Shown here piece after piece: positions 18,003-26,707 of a DNA stretch of 64,000 bases. The position numbers were made by a program, and so were the translations under genes. Source of the DNA: Spirosoma aerolatum (GTDB lineage Bacteria; Bacteroidota; Bacteroidia; Cytophagales; Spirosomataceae). The notes under the pieces are model-generated. The model did no database searches. It worked only from the letters and a program-made list of their open reading frames with translations, and had not been told where the DNA came from. Position 1 is the stretch's first letter; each line of letters starts with the position of its first letter. The stretch lies in assembly GCF_002056795.1 (NCBI RefSeq), contig NZ_CP020104.1, forward strand, positions 6,209,501-6,273,500. Reading direction: 5' to 3'.

Positions 18003-19373
18003 TTACTGTTCAAAAGCACCCCGGTCGCGACCTGTACTTCTCGGACGGGCTTTTCCAAGAATATCGTTTGGTAGCGGTACATCGCCTGAGCCGGAATTCA
18101 GGGCACGGCTATTCTTAACCAGTCGGAAATTCCCTTTCATTGGGTCGAACTGCGCATCGATAAAACCCGGCTCGGCTACAATGTCGTTGGGACCTTTAAA
18201 CACCTCCTGCGGGGTTGGGTACAGATTGTAATCCCAGCGAATATTGGTGTTCCGGTTGTTGGAGGTTACGGCTCCACCGGGGCGCGGCATGATGATGTTG
18301 TTCATGATTACCACATCTTCGGAACGATTCGGAAATAGCTCCTGATACCCCACAATCCCGCCGTTCCAGTAGGTCGTATTGTTAATAATGTCGACGTGTT
18401 TGGTGCGGAAGGTGTGAATACCCGAACCGCCGTTGTAAGCGCTGACGTTGTTGGCAATTAACGCTCTCCCTGTCCACTCTGGCCGTTTGGGCTTTGCTGG
18501 TGCGGCTGCTGGCGTGGCGGTCTGACTACCCGCTGGCGAAATCACGGCGTCGGCGTTGGGATTGGTCGCCCCCTGATTTTCCTGGTCGGTCACGTCGAGC
18601 AGAATGCCGTTACCATCGCTCAGTTTGCCGATTTTCTCCCAGGGCACCATCGTTTTATTGTTCCAGACAAAATTCCGCTGAATGATAATGTGATAGCCCG
18701 GTGCATCGTCGAAAGCCCAGTTGTTCAGCGTGGTAATGCCGGAGCCGCCGTAGCGCATGAACCAGGCATTGTCGTAGACCTTGCAATCCTCAACCGTGAG
18801 GTAATCTATCTCGATACCAACGATGCCACCGCCCGCACACTTGGCCACCGTGCAGTTCCGAACAATCAGGTGGTGGGGTTTGGCATCGGGTGGGTTGTTC
18901 CGGCCGTTGAAGAAAATACCGTTGGTGTTGAAGTAGGGATCAGGCTTCGGCTTTTTGGCATCTTCCTGCGCTTTCAGCAGCACAATCGAATCATTATTAC
19001 CGATGACGTTCAGTCCGTCGAGCACGTTGTATGAGCCAGAAATCTGAATGCCGCACCAGCCCACCGGATGCACTTCGGGGTGATGGCCGGGCCGGGCTTT
19101 CCAGGTGATCCATGCCTCGGGTTTACCGGAGCGTGTGATATTCAGTACGGCACTGCCGTTGCCTTTTTCGGCGTTGGTGTAGGTGCCGTTGCCTACCAAT
19201 ACCACATCGCCGGGTTGCACCTGCTCGGCGGCTTTTTGCAAACTGCGGAAGGCCGTTGCGGTTGTTTTGCCATCGTTGGCATCACTGCCCGTTCCCGACA
19301 CGTGCCAGGTAGCAGCAGAAACAAGGTGGCTGATGGAGACAATCAGGAAGCAGCTGAGAAAGACCTTTTTCAT
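18003..19373 (-). CDS. Right-handed parallel beta-helix protein, secreted
   Basis: 456 aa from ATG 19373, with signal peptide MKKVFLSCFLIVSISHLVSA. The mature start WHVSGTGSDANDGKTTATAF and GDVVLVGNGTYTN is the classic opening of secreted beta-helix carbohydrate-active proteins (DUF1565/NosD-like). Repeated rungs follow (VLDGLNVIGNNDSIV, LIVRNCTVAKCAGGG, LTVEDCKVYDNAW, VDIINNTTYWNGG, VIMNNIIM). An insert of alanine/proline residues (SQTATPAAAPAKPKRP) interrupts the middle. Such proteins include pectate lyases and other polysaccharide-cleaving enzymes, but no catalytic signature identifies the activity. It heads a run of beta-helix genes to 23503. Confidence 0.87.
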   Translation of the reverse strand: MKKVFLSCFLIVSISHLVSAATWHVSGTGSDANDGKTTATAFRSLQKAAEQVQPGDVVLVGNGTYTNAEKGNGSAVLNITRSGKPEAWITWKARPGHHPEVHPVGWCGIQISGSYNVLDGLNVIGNNDSIVLLKAQEDAKKPKPDPYFNTNGIFFNGRNNPPDAKPHHLIVRNCTVAKCAGGGIVGIEIDYLTVEDCKVYDNAWFMRYGGSGITTLNNWAFDDAPGYHIIIQRNFVWNNKTMVPWEKIGKLSDGNGILLDVTDQENQGATNPNADAVISPAGSQTATPAAAPAKPKRPEWTGRALIANNVSAYNGGSGIHTFRTKHVDIINNTTYWNGGIVGYQELFPNRSEDVVIMNNIIMPRPGGAVTSNNRNTNIRWDYNLYPTPQEVFKGPNDIVAEPGFIDAQFDPMKGNFRLVKNSRALNSGSGDVPLPNDILGKARPRSTGRDRGAFEQ

Positions 19374-19418
19374 AAACAATGGTTAGTTGTACGCATAAGT
19401 AATAGGTTCGTGGAAATC

Positions 19419-20900
19419 TTATTTTGCCTGTTTTTTCAGACCTGTCAGGTCAGATTCAACCTGAATGTTACCCTGCCCCGGCACTACATTAGCTGAAAAA
19501 TTGTCGCCGGTTTCGATGCTGCCCGTGGTTTTTACGACTATCTGTTTCCCCTTACTCCGGTTGGTAATCAGGGTGTAAAGCCCCGACGAATGGAACTGGC
19601 AATTGGCAAAGCTGACGTAGGTTTTCGGGTACACAGCATAGTCGGCGGCATGGCCAAAGTCGATCCAGTTATTTTTCAGGGATGCGTTGCGAACGTTCAG
19701 CACATTGATCGGCGTGGTGATACTGACGAGGGCCTTTTTATTCTCGCTGAACATGGTTACGTTTTCGAATGATAGCGGCCCCTGAATGGGCAACGGTGCC
19801 CCCGGATAATAGGAGTGCGACCACTTGTTGCTGTAGCTCATCAACTGAAACGGAACCCGCTGGCTGTACAGAAAAATATCGCGAAACACCACGTTTTTCA
19901 CGACGGCCGTATGAATGGTGTCTTTCTGAAACATCAGCCAGTTGATGCTGTCCAGTACCATCATGCCTTTCTCAAAGTTGGGTTGGGTCCCCGATTTATA
20001 AACCCGGTTATCGAGCGCAGCCACTACTCGGTAAATCCGCCCGTTCGATACGACCGCGTCGCCATGTTTGACTTTGATACCCGGCTTCCAGTCGACCCAG
20101 GCCGAGGCTACAATTTTAGAAAAAGCCCCTTCCAGGTAATCGTCGGGTATGTCGGAGCAATTTTCGATGATGCCATCTTCGAGATTTCCGAATTCGGGAT
20201 TGGCACTCACCCAGTCGCCCGGCACCAGCGCAATGGCATCATCGCCAGTCTGAAAAACGCCATTGCTAATCCTGAATCGCTTGCCCGGCCCCAAATGAAT
20301 GCCATCTTTTTTACCGGTGATGATGACGTCGTTGATCAGCAAATCCTCGAAGGTACAGATGTGCAGGGCAAATTGCCCGTTGACCAAACCGGAACAGCGG
20401 AAGCGTTCAATTTTCAGGTCTTTGACGTAAAAAAAGGCGACATGCCCCCGCAGGCCGTATATGGTACTCATCGGCAAATCCACGTTGTTGACCCGAATAT
20501 CTAGCCCGGTAATGGTAATGTTGTGGTTGTAGACCCGCTCCAGTGCTCCTTTATTCAGAAAAACGTGCGTAAACCGGCCTGTTTCGTTCGATTTTTCGAC
20601 GACTACGCCATTCCCAAACACAAGGGACGTATTGTCGCCGATGTAGACGGTGCCCGCTAATTTGTACGTACCCATTTTACTGATAAGAATGGTCCCGCCT
20701 GTATTGACAGCCGCCTGTAGCGCCTTCGCATTCTTAACGCCCGTTTCGGTGGGTAAAAAGCCAAAATCGGCCGCATCCGTGAAACTAGCCCGGTTAATCG
20801 ATACAGATTTTTGGTTGCTAAGCCATGAAGGAAGTAGTAGATTAGAACTTAGTCTATGAAAAAGCCCGAAGACAACGGTTAACAGATAGACGAATTTCAT
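19419..20900 (-). CDS. Pectate-lyase-superfamily / GH28-like beta-helix protein, secreted
   Basis: 493 aa with an N-terminal hydrophobic signal (MKFVYLLTVVFGLFHRL). The opening AADFGFLPTETGVKNAKALQ, then AGTVYIGDNTSLVFGNGVVV, is that of pectate-lyase-3-like and GH28/GH55-like helices. The rungs include NHNITITGLDIRVNNV, VKDLKIERFRCSGL, DDAIALVPGDWV and ENVTMFSENKK. The canonical GH28 triad (NTD, DD, GHG) is only partly present (GDDAIAL), so the activity is uncertain. It may cut pectin-type uronans or act as a binding protein. It is 9 bp from the next beta-helix gene upstream, so they are probably one operon. Confidence 0.85.
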   Translation of the reverse strand: MKFVYLLTVVFGLFHRLSSNLLLPSWLSNQKSVSINRASFTDAADFGFLPTETGVKNAKALQAAVNTGGTILISKMGTYKLAGTVYIGDNTSLVFGNGVVVEKSNETGRFTHVFLNKGALERVYNHNITITGLDIRVNNVDLPMSTIYGLRGHVAFFYVKDLKIERFRCSGLVNGQFALHICTFEDLLINDVIITGKKDGIHLGPGKRFRISNGVFQTGDDAIALVPGDWVSANPEFGNLEDGIIENCSDIPDDYLEGAFSKIVASAWVDWKPGIKVKHGDAVVSNGRIYRVVAALDNRVYKSGTQPNFEKGMMVLDSINWLMFQKDTIHTAVVKNVVFRDIFLYSQRVPFQLMSYSNKWSHSYYPGAPLPIQGPLSFENVTMFSENKKALVSITTPINVLNVRNASLKNNWIDFGHAADYAVYPKTYVSFANCQFHSSGLYTLITNRSKGKQIVVKTTGSIETGDNFSANVVPGQGNIQVESDLTGLKKQAK

Positions 20901-20909
20901 AAGTTTTCG

Positions 20910-22013
20910 TTAGCGTGATATACTGATTTGCTCCCCACCAGCTGCCGGAAATCCGAGCTTGGCCCCATCGAGCAGGAAGTACGTATTGTCGTGGTGGATA
21001 AAATTGCCGTGGCGCGCTACTTTTTCGGCGGCTTCTCCACCTAAAACGACCAGATTTTCGCTAAAAATCAGCTCATTGGCCGGAACGTCTCCTTTCCCGA
21101 CCCCCAATAGGTTATTCCATTTGGTGCCTTTTCTGGAGATGATGGTGTTATGTTCCATCCTGAAGTTGTGAATATCAGCCCGGAACTTTCCAGTGAGGTG
21201 AAAGGTCCATTCCCCATTTTCTAGGGAGACATTATCTGATACACGAATGTCGCGCGCCGATCCTCCGCCTATTTCCAGAAAGCCGTTGCAGTCCTCGGCA
21301 TAGTTGTGATGCACATACGTACTGTCGCCATTGGTGTAGACTTCAAAAAATCCACCGTCGGCCCCATAGTCATAACTTTGCGCCCGGCAACGCACCGCCC
21401 GGTTGTAAGCGATCTCATTGTTAGGCGCAAAGACCCAATAGGCTACAGCCCCATAGTCATCATCACCGCCCTGCGTGTTTTTGACCATAATCAGGTCGTG
21501 GGCGTAGTTCTGGCAAATCAAGTTGTATCGACTATGGACCATAACCCCACCCCCACAGTTTTGTATTTCACAGTTTCGGATAATGTTATGGTCGGCACCT
21601 TTTTCCAGGTAAACTCCGGCCAGGTGAGCATCTTTAGCAAACAACCCGTCGACAACAACCCATTTTCCGGTGATGTTAATAGCTTTTGCCAGGTTACCCG
21701 GATGACTAAACATCGGTTTTGGCCCTTCACCAACGGCCCGAAATATGATGGGTTTTTGCGGAGTTCCGCTGTCGTTAATATCCAGCCCCGTATCCCAACT
21801 TGACCCCGCCATGAAGTTGATGGTATCGCCGGACATAAAGTCTTTTGCGTGAACAGGGGCCAGGGATTTCCAGGCGCTGCCCGGCTCAGTACCGGCAGCA
21901 GCATCGTTGCCCGAAACGCTATTGACAAAATAATGCCGGGCTACAACCTGATTGTTTACGGATAGCACCGCCAAAGCCGCACTGAGCCAGAAATAGATAC
22001 GTAGGTGATTCAT
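20910..22013 (-). CDS. Right-handed parallel beta-helix protein, secreted
   Basis: 367 aa from the ATG at 22013, which gives the signal MNHLRIYFWLSAALAVLS; nine extra residues upstream do not improve it. The mature part starts RHYFVNSVSGNDAAAGTEPG and SAWKSLAPVHAKDFMSGDTI, followed by rungs such as WVVVDGLFAKDAHLAGVYLE, NIIRNCEIQNCGGG, NEIAYNRAVRCRAQ and HNYAEDCNGFLEIGG. This matches secreted polysaccharide-lyase-like helices in Bacteroidota. The precise activity is unknown. The 5' end of the gene sits 24 bp from the stop of the GH28-like gene at 22037. Confidence 0.85.
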   Translation of the reverse strand: MNHLRIYFWLSAALAVLSVNNQVVARHYFVNSVSGNDAAAGTEPGSAWKSLAPVHAKDFMSGDTINFMAGSSWDTGLDINDSGTPQKPIIFRAVGEGPKPMFSHPGNLAKAINITGKWVVVDGLFAKDAHLAGVYLEKGADHNIIRNCEIQNCGGGVMVHSRYNLICQNYAHDLIMVKNTQGGDDDYGAVAYWVFAPNNEIAYNRAVRCRAQSYDYGADGGFFEVYTNGDSTYVHHNYAEDCNGFLEIGGGSARDIRVSDNVSLENGEWTFHLTGKFRADIHNFRMEHNTIISRKGTKWNNLLGVGKGDVPANELIFSENLVVLGGEAAEKVARHGNFIHHDNTYFLLDGAKLGFPAAGGEQISISR

Positions 22014-22036
22014 ATTGGTTCTACTTTTCTGTTGTA

Positions 22037-23503
22037 TCAACGTAGTGATGAAGCGGGTTGCCAGGTCGGTTGTTCGATAGGCAGGCTCCCCGCTCGAAGG
22101 GGAATATCGGACTCAGATCCCACTCGCTTTCCATTCAAGAGTACGTTCTCGAAGGTGACAGCACGCGTTTTGTTTTTGATGAGCGAAGGCACAGGTTCGC
22201 CACTCATCGTAATGTCCTTCAGGGTCAATTCACTGAATTGGGATTCCGGATTTTGGAGGCCGAACAGGGCCGTCGGCTCTTCGAAGCGAATGTTTTCGAA
22301 TACGTAGCTGCTGTGCCTCGCCTGACCTTTGCTGTTCGGGCTGACCATGCAGAAAAGGGCGTTCGGCGCAAACCAATCGCCTTTCGAGATGTGGATCACG
22401 TCTGTATTGCGCATGGTGATGTTTCGGGTGGTCAGCGCCTGACCATTGAAGCCAATTCGAAATACATTGGCCAGCGTGGTCCACAGCACGCAGTTTTCGA
22501 TGGTAATATCACTGACTTCACCGGTTGTGTTTTTAGTGGTCGCCCACATATCCTGGCTGCTCTCTGGCGTGAAAAAAGCAAAGCAATCGTCCATCGACCG
22601 AATGAAGCTGTTGAGCACTTTAGTACGTCCACCGCCGTACCAGTCGATGCCGTCGCCGTTGATATTCTGGGGGTTGACCGCGAGAACTTTGATATTATCG
22701 AAAACAGCGTCGAACGTCGTATGCGTTTGCAGTGACCATGTTCGGCTACGGCCAACGAACGTAACGCCCCGAACGGTCAGCCCCTGCACGTTATGCGTCG
22801 TGAGGGGGTGCCAGTTTTTCTGATTTTTCCAGCCGTCGTCGTGCGTTTCAGACTGAGGTCCGTAATACAGGACAACTCCACGGCCTAAAATGCTGACATT
22901 TTTCGCATCCCAGACGTTGATACTACCGAATAATACGGCTCCGGCATCCAGATACAGCGTCTGCTCGCTTGTCAAATCAACATTCCGATAATGAATGCCC
23001 GGCTTTAGGTGAATCACGTTTTTCGAAGACAGATCCGGGGCGTTTGCGTCGGGGCGATTGGCAAATAGCAACAGCGCATCATCTTTATACTGACTCGTTC
23101 CTGCCCGCTCTACCGAATATTGCCCCGCTTCTGAAACAGCAAAGCGAACTTCGTTTCCATTCAGGATGGGGCGACTGTTTGCCGACAACGGCCGCACGAA
23201 AACCTCTCCCCGCCAATAACCTTTGTCATCAATTGGTATGGCTTCTTTGTTCGCTGTTTGACCGGAATAACCGGCCAGTTTATACGTTGCCGCAACCACG
23301 ACGTCAGCCTTTCCAGTAAAGTCAAAACTTGCGAAATAGACATTTAGACCGGCATGAAAAACGGGAATAACCTGTCCATTGACTTTGACCTCATAATACG
23401 TTGATCTAAACTCGTCGGGTACCGGATGTGGCGTTACGGTTTGGGCGAAGGATGGCAGACTTAGGAGTAAAAGCCATAAAAAGCAGGTATATTGGCGGTT
23501 CAT
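22037..23503 (-). CDS. GH28/GH49-like beta-helix glycosidase, secreted
   Basis: 488 aa from ATG 23503 (signal MNRQYTCFLWLLLLSLPSFA). An N-terminal beta-sandwich (VIPVFHAGLNVYFASF, NEVRFAVSEAGQYSVER) precedes the helix (RNVDLTSEQTLYLDAGAVLF, KNVSILGRGVVLYYG). Catalytic-type motifs are NGDGIDWYGG and RSMDDCFAFF, corresponding to the NTD and DD sites of polygalacturonases. The GHG/RIK end seems replaced by FRIGFN. A sandwich plus helix arrangement is typical of GH49 dextranases as well as some GH28 proteins, so I leave the substrate open. It is part of the beta-helix run. Confidence 0.82.
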   Translation of the reverse strand: MNRQYTCFLWLLLLSLPSFAQTVTPHPVPDEFRSTYYEVKVNGQVIPVFHAGLNVYFASFDFTGKADVVVAATYKLAGYSGQTANKEAIPIDDKGYWRGEVFVRPLSANSRPILNGNEVRFAVSEAGQYSVERAGTSQYKDDALLLFANRPDANAPDLSSKNVIHLKPGIHYRNVDLTSEQTLYLDAGAVLFGSINVWDAKNVSILGRGVVLYYGPQSETHDDGWKNQKNWHPLTTHNVQGLTVRGVTFVGRSRTWSLQTHTTFDAVFDNIKVLAVNPQNINGDGIDWYGGGRTKVLNSFIRSMDDCFAFFTPESSQDMWATTKNTTGEVSDITIENCVLWTTLANVFRIGFNGQALTTRNITMRNTDVIHISKGDWFAPNALFCMVSPNSKGQARHSSYVFENIRFEEPTALFGLQNPESQFSELTLKDITMSGEPVPSLIKNKTRAVTFENVLLNGKRVGSESDIPLRAGSLPIEQPTWQPASSLR

Positions 23504-23583
23504 ACTAAGGTCGTGTATTTGGGTATGATGGCTATTTTTAGGGGTAATCCAGCACAGACGGGTGTTCAGACTTGCCTGTATCG

Positions 23584-24567
23584 CTAGTTTTTCACATCGT
23601 TGGGCCGTTTGTTTTTCCAAAGTTTAAAATCATCCCAGTACACCTGAAGTGTTTTACCCTGCGACTTCACGTGGTTAATCAGTTCCTTTGAGGTGTACAG
23701 TTTCATTGGATTATAGCCTGTCAACCCATTGGGGGCCGGATCGGAGGTGTTGTGTGTAAAATTGGTGATGTCATATACCACTTGCCGGGCTTGACCCTCG
23801 GGCGTGATGGCCAGGTAAAACCGTCCTGTTTTCTGATCCCCTTCTTTAACATAATACTCCATCGTAAACCATTTTCCGATGGGCACAGCTACGTTCGATG
23901 TGGTGGGGTCTGCCCGCCATACTTCTTTCTGGCCCGCATTTTCGGCGTTCAGGATGAAGTTCAGCTTGCTTTTTCCGGCACTCGATTTGCCAATGCCGAG
24001 CGTGATCCGAAATCCATACGGTTCGCTTTCAACCCACCATTCGTTGTTCCAGAACTCCGAAATCGTACACCAGTTTATCGGGCGGGGATAGGTTTTCAGC
24101 GCGTTGAAATCGTCCGTTAAAAACACCCTCACCGACTGATAAAACTCGGTGTATCCGCCCTGTATGCCATACAGATTGGTTTGAATGCGGGCTTTTTGTT
24201 GGTTTTCGGAAGCAACCCATGAGTCATTTAACCAATATTGAAGCACTTTATTGGTGGGGTTACCCGGTTCGGCAATGACGCGCGCAAACCGTTTGGTCGA
24301 ATCGCCACCCGTATACTGCACCTGCATACGGCCATTTTTTACGACAGGTCGCCAATCGGTACGCCAATCGCTCTTGGTGGGAAAGCTGGTATCCACCCCG
24401 TCGAGGTATTCCATCATAGCGCCGTGGTCATTGCTGCCAATAGCCTTCACCACGCGGCTACTGCCTTCAAAACCAGTCTGAAAAATTAATTCCTCAACTG
24501 TCTTTTTCGCCTGACCGTGGCACAAAGCAGCCGTTAGCAGGAGTCCGATTAGCAATAATTTAGACAT
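23584..24567 (-). CDS. Secreted concanavalin-A-like (polysaccharide lyase/glucanase-type) protein
   Basis: 327 aa with signal peptide MSKLLLIGLLLTAALCHGQ. The rest reads as a beta-jelly-roll: LIFQTGFEGSSRVV, RVIAEPGNPTNKVLQYWLND, QTNLYGIQGGYTEFYQSVRV, EYYVKEGDQKTGRFYLAI, LQVYWDDFKLW. These strands resemble secreted polysaccharide lyase folds (PL7/PL13/PL14-type) found beside pectin and xylan genes. No catalytic residues can be assigned with confidence. It lies between a GH28-like gene and the GH28-FGE chimera and is co-directional with them. Confidence 0.6.
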   Translation of the reverse strand: MSKLLLIGLLLTAALCHGQAKKTVEELIFQTGFEGSSRVVKAIGSNDHGAMMEYLDGVDTSFPTKSDWRTDWRPVVKNGRMQVQYTGGDSTKRFARVIAEPGNPTNKVLQYWLNDSWVASENQQKARIQTNLYGIQGGYTEFYQSVRVFLTDDFNALKTYPRPINWCTISEFWNNEWWVESEPYGFRITLGIGKSSAGKSKLNFILNAENAGQKEVWRADPTTSNVAVPIGKWFTMEYYVKEGDQKTGRFYLAITPEGQARQVVYDITNFTHNTSDPAPNGLTGYNPMKLYTSKELINHVKSQGKTLQVYWDDFKLWKNKRPNDVKN

Positions 24568-24578
24568 CGATACATTGG

Positions 24579-25325
24579 TTACTGGTTTACTACCTGCTCA
24601 TCCACTAGCACTGGAACTCCACCGTGGCACAGCGATCCAGGCCCGGTCAGCAGGTATTTGGCACCAAAACAGGTATCCTGCGCCCCCTGATCGGCGTACC
24701 ACTCCGAAGCCCGATTGACGTACCAGGCTCCCCCGCGCAACATGCAGAAGCGGTTGTAGCCGTCGCTGCGCTCCCTTTCGGTCAGTTGCCAGACGTTGCC
24801 GCTCATATCGTACAATCCCTGTTTGGTTCGGCCTTTGTCGAAGCAGTTGACGGCCGTTGCGCCTGCCCATTGCCCCGTATTGACAACCGTCGAATCGAAG
24901 GTATTACCCCAGGGATAGCGGGTCTGCGCCGGTCCATTATTTGCCCTATCGGCAATAACCAGGGTTTTCATATAGTCCCGATACAGGCCGTTGTGAGTGA
25001 TGGTCCCGAATTTTTTAGCAGCCAGAATGGTATGCTCAGGATAATCGGCGGGGTTGTAACTCCCCTGTAGAACCGCGCCCGCCGACAGATGCAGATAGAC
25101 ATTTGCTTTCAGGAAGATTGTGCCGGTATAATACGTACCGGCAGGCACCAGCACCGCGCCCCCACCTTTGCCAGCACATTGATCAATAGCCGATTGTATG
25201 GCTTTCGTATGTAGAAACGTACTGTCGGTCTTTGCGCCAAACTCACAGATATTGTACGTCTGGGCGAACGTCTGACAACTCAACAGGAAGGCAATAACCA
25301 GGGTCAATACGTTATGATTTTTCAT
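24579..25325 (-). pseudogene. Chimeric remnant: GH28 N-terminus joined to a sulfatase-modifier-like (FGE/SUMF1) C-terminus
   Basis: From ATG 25325 (signal MKNHNVLTLVIAFLLSCQTF) the first half is a GH28/pectate-lyase start (ICEFGAKTDSTFLHTKAIQ, GGGAVLVPAGTYYTGTIFLK, LHLSAGAVLQGSYNPADYP). Near nucleotide 24935 it switches to a formylglycine-generating-enzyme/SUMF1-like sequence (RYPWGNTFDSTVVN, GLYDMSGNVWQLTERERSDG, FCMLRGGAWYV). No GH28 catalytic residues remain. Near the end, 24608-24640 encodes the family's LDRCATVEFQC only in the shifted frame, while the ORF reads a meaningless SLCHGGVPV there. A small deletion on each side, about 5 nt and 1 nt, restores the frame at VDEQVVNQ. I read it as a fused, decaying pair of genes. 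Confidence 0.72.
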
Positions 25326-25472
25326 AAAAACAAGCACGATGGTACAGGGTGAAGGCACTGATCAATGACTGTACTTCGTAAGCACCGCAATCGACCGAAC
25401 CGGCTTTTGGTCGCACGACACCTTTTACGGGTGTTTGCTTACGCCAGATAAGGATTCACAACGTTGCTTCCC

Positions 25473-26561
25473 TTATTTCAAGCCTTCCAGAAACCCCTGA
25501 TACGCCCGTTTTTTTGCGAAACTGGCATCGAACGGCAGCGCGGCATCAGCGCACTGGCAAAAGCCGGGAATCCAGGATGTACCGTCGTCGACGCCCCAAA
25601 GTGTAATGCCAAACTGCTGCCCAATTGGAACCCATTTTTTATAGGTGCTCACTACGAATTTGTACTTCTGATATTGCTTTTCCAGCAGTTCGGAGGTTAC
25701 GACGAAATCCTTCTTTTTCCCAGGATTCAGGGCAATGTCCAGTTCCGAAATATGAATCAACAAGCCGGTTTCAGCCAGTTTCCGGATGGCGTTCTCAATA
25801 CCGGCTTCGGGCGTATCGATACTCATGTGCATTTGAAGACCCAGCCCGTGAATCGGAATACCCCGCCGTTTGTAATTAGTTGCCATCTTCACAATAGCAT
25901 CCAGCTTGGCAGGGCGAGTTTCCTGTCCGTAATCGTTATAAAATAGTTTGGCGGTTGGATCGGCCTGATGCGCATACTGAAACATTCGGGCCACGTAGTC
26001 ATTGCCCAGTATTTTTCCAACATTGAACAGCGTTTTACCCAACGTATTGAGCGAATCTTTTCGAATAACACCTTGGTTATCAACCGCTTCATTGACCACA
26101 TCCCAGGAGGCTACCTTGCCTTTAAAATGGGCACCAACGGTTTGGATATAGGCTTGTAATGTCGTTTCCAGTTCGGTCGAATCGCGGATTTGCTTGAGCC
26201 AGTTTGGGCTGGTATCGATGTACCACACCAGCGTATGGCCATGCAGTCGTTTTTTCTGAGCGCGCGCAAACTCGACCAACTGGTCGGCCAGCTCAAAATT
26301 ATACGCTCCTTTTTGCGGACTAATCCGGCTGGGTTTCATCGCTACATCAGCCGTAACACTACTGGCTTCCTGCGTAACCGTTTGTTGGTAAGGTGCGTTG
26401 TTCAGAAGTTTAGCGGGATTAACGGCAAATCCGATGGGAAATGGAGCAGCATCAGCGAGCGTTTGTGGAAGAACACGCTGACCAACAGCAACCCAGTTTA
26501 TATTATTAGCAACGAGTTGCCCCAAACTAGCCAGGCCAGCCAAAAAGAACAGGAATTTCAT
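25473..26561 (-). CDS. Endo-1,4-beta-xylanase, GH10
   Basis: 362 aa with N-terminal hydrophobic signal MKFLFFLAGLASLGQLVA. GH10 landmarks: HGHTLVWYIDTSPNWL (substrate strand), ASWDVVNEAVDNQG with acid/base Glu158, LFYNDYGQE, and GLGLQMHMS. The nucleophile Glu273 is in LLIHISELDIAL, and GITLWGVDDGTSW forms the final strand. It cleaves internal beta-1,4 xylosidic bonds of xylan and should act in the periplasm or outside the cell. It is next to the GH28 chimera and the beta-helix genes, pointing to hemicellulose/pectin as the target. Catalytic residues appear complete. Confidence 0.95.
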   Translation of the reverse strand: MKFLFFLAGLASLGQLVANNINWVAVGQRVLPQTLADAAPFPIGFAVNPAKLLNNAPYQQTVTQEASSVTADVAMKPSRISPQKGAYNFELADQLVEFARAQKKRLHGHTLVWYIDTSPNWLKQIRDSTELETTLQAYIQTVGAHFKGKVASWDVVNEAVDNQGVIRKDSLNTLGKTLFNVGKILGNDYVARMFQYAHQADPTAKLFYNDYGQETRPAKLDAIVKMATNYKRRGIPIHGLGLQMHMSIDTPEAGIENAIRKLAETGLLIHISELDIALNPGKKKDFVVTSELLEKQYQKYKFVVSTYKKWVPIGQQFGITLWGVDDGTSWIPGFCQCADAALPFDASFAKKRAYQGFLEGLK

Positions 26562-26707
26562 TGAGTTTCAGGCCAAAAACGTCTATGGTGATCATAGCGT
26601 ATTTGTTAAACAGTTCCCTTCCCACTTTTTCCCGTTTTTCCGACGGGTAAATCTTCAGTAAGTACCCGGAAATTTGCCTATATCGGAGGCTAGTGGCCTA
26701 CCGGTTC

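Noticed and set aside
19815..20504. 229-codon plus-strand frame opposite the GH28-like gene
   Set aside because: Antisense shadow of a conserved beta-helix protein.
25359..25472. CGTAAGCA inverted repeat between the chimera and the xylanase gene
   Set aside because: Eight matching bases far apart in a 114-bp gap; expected by chance.
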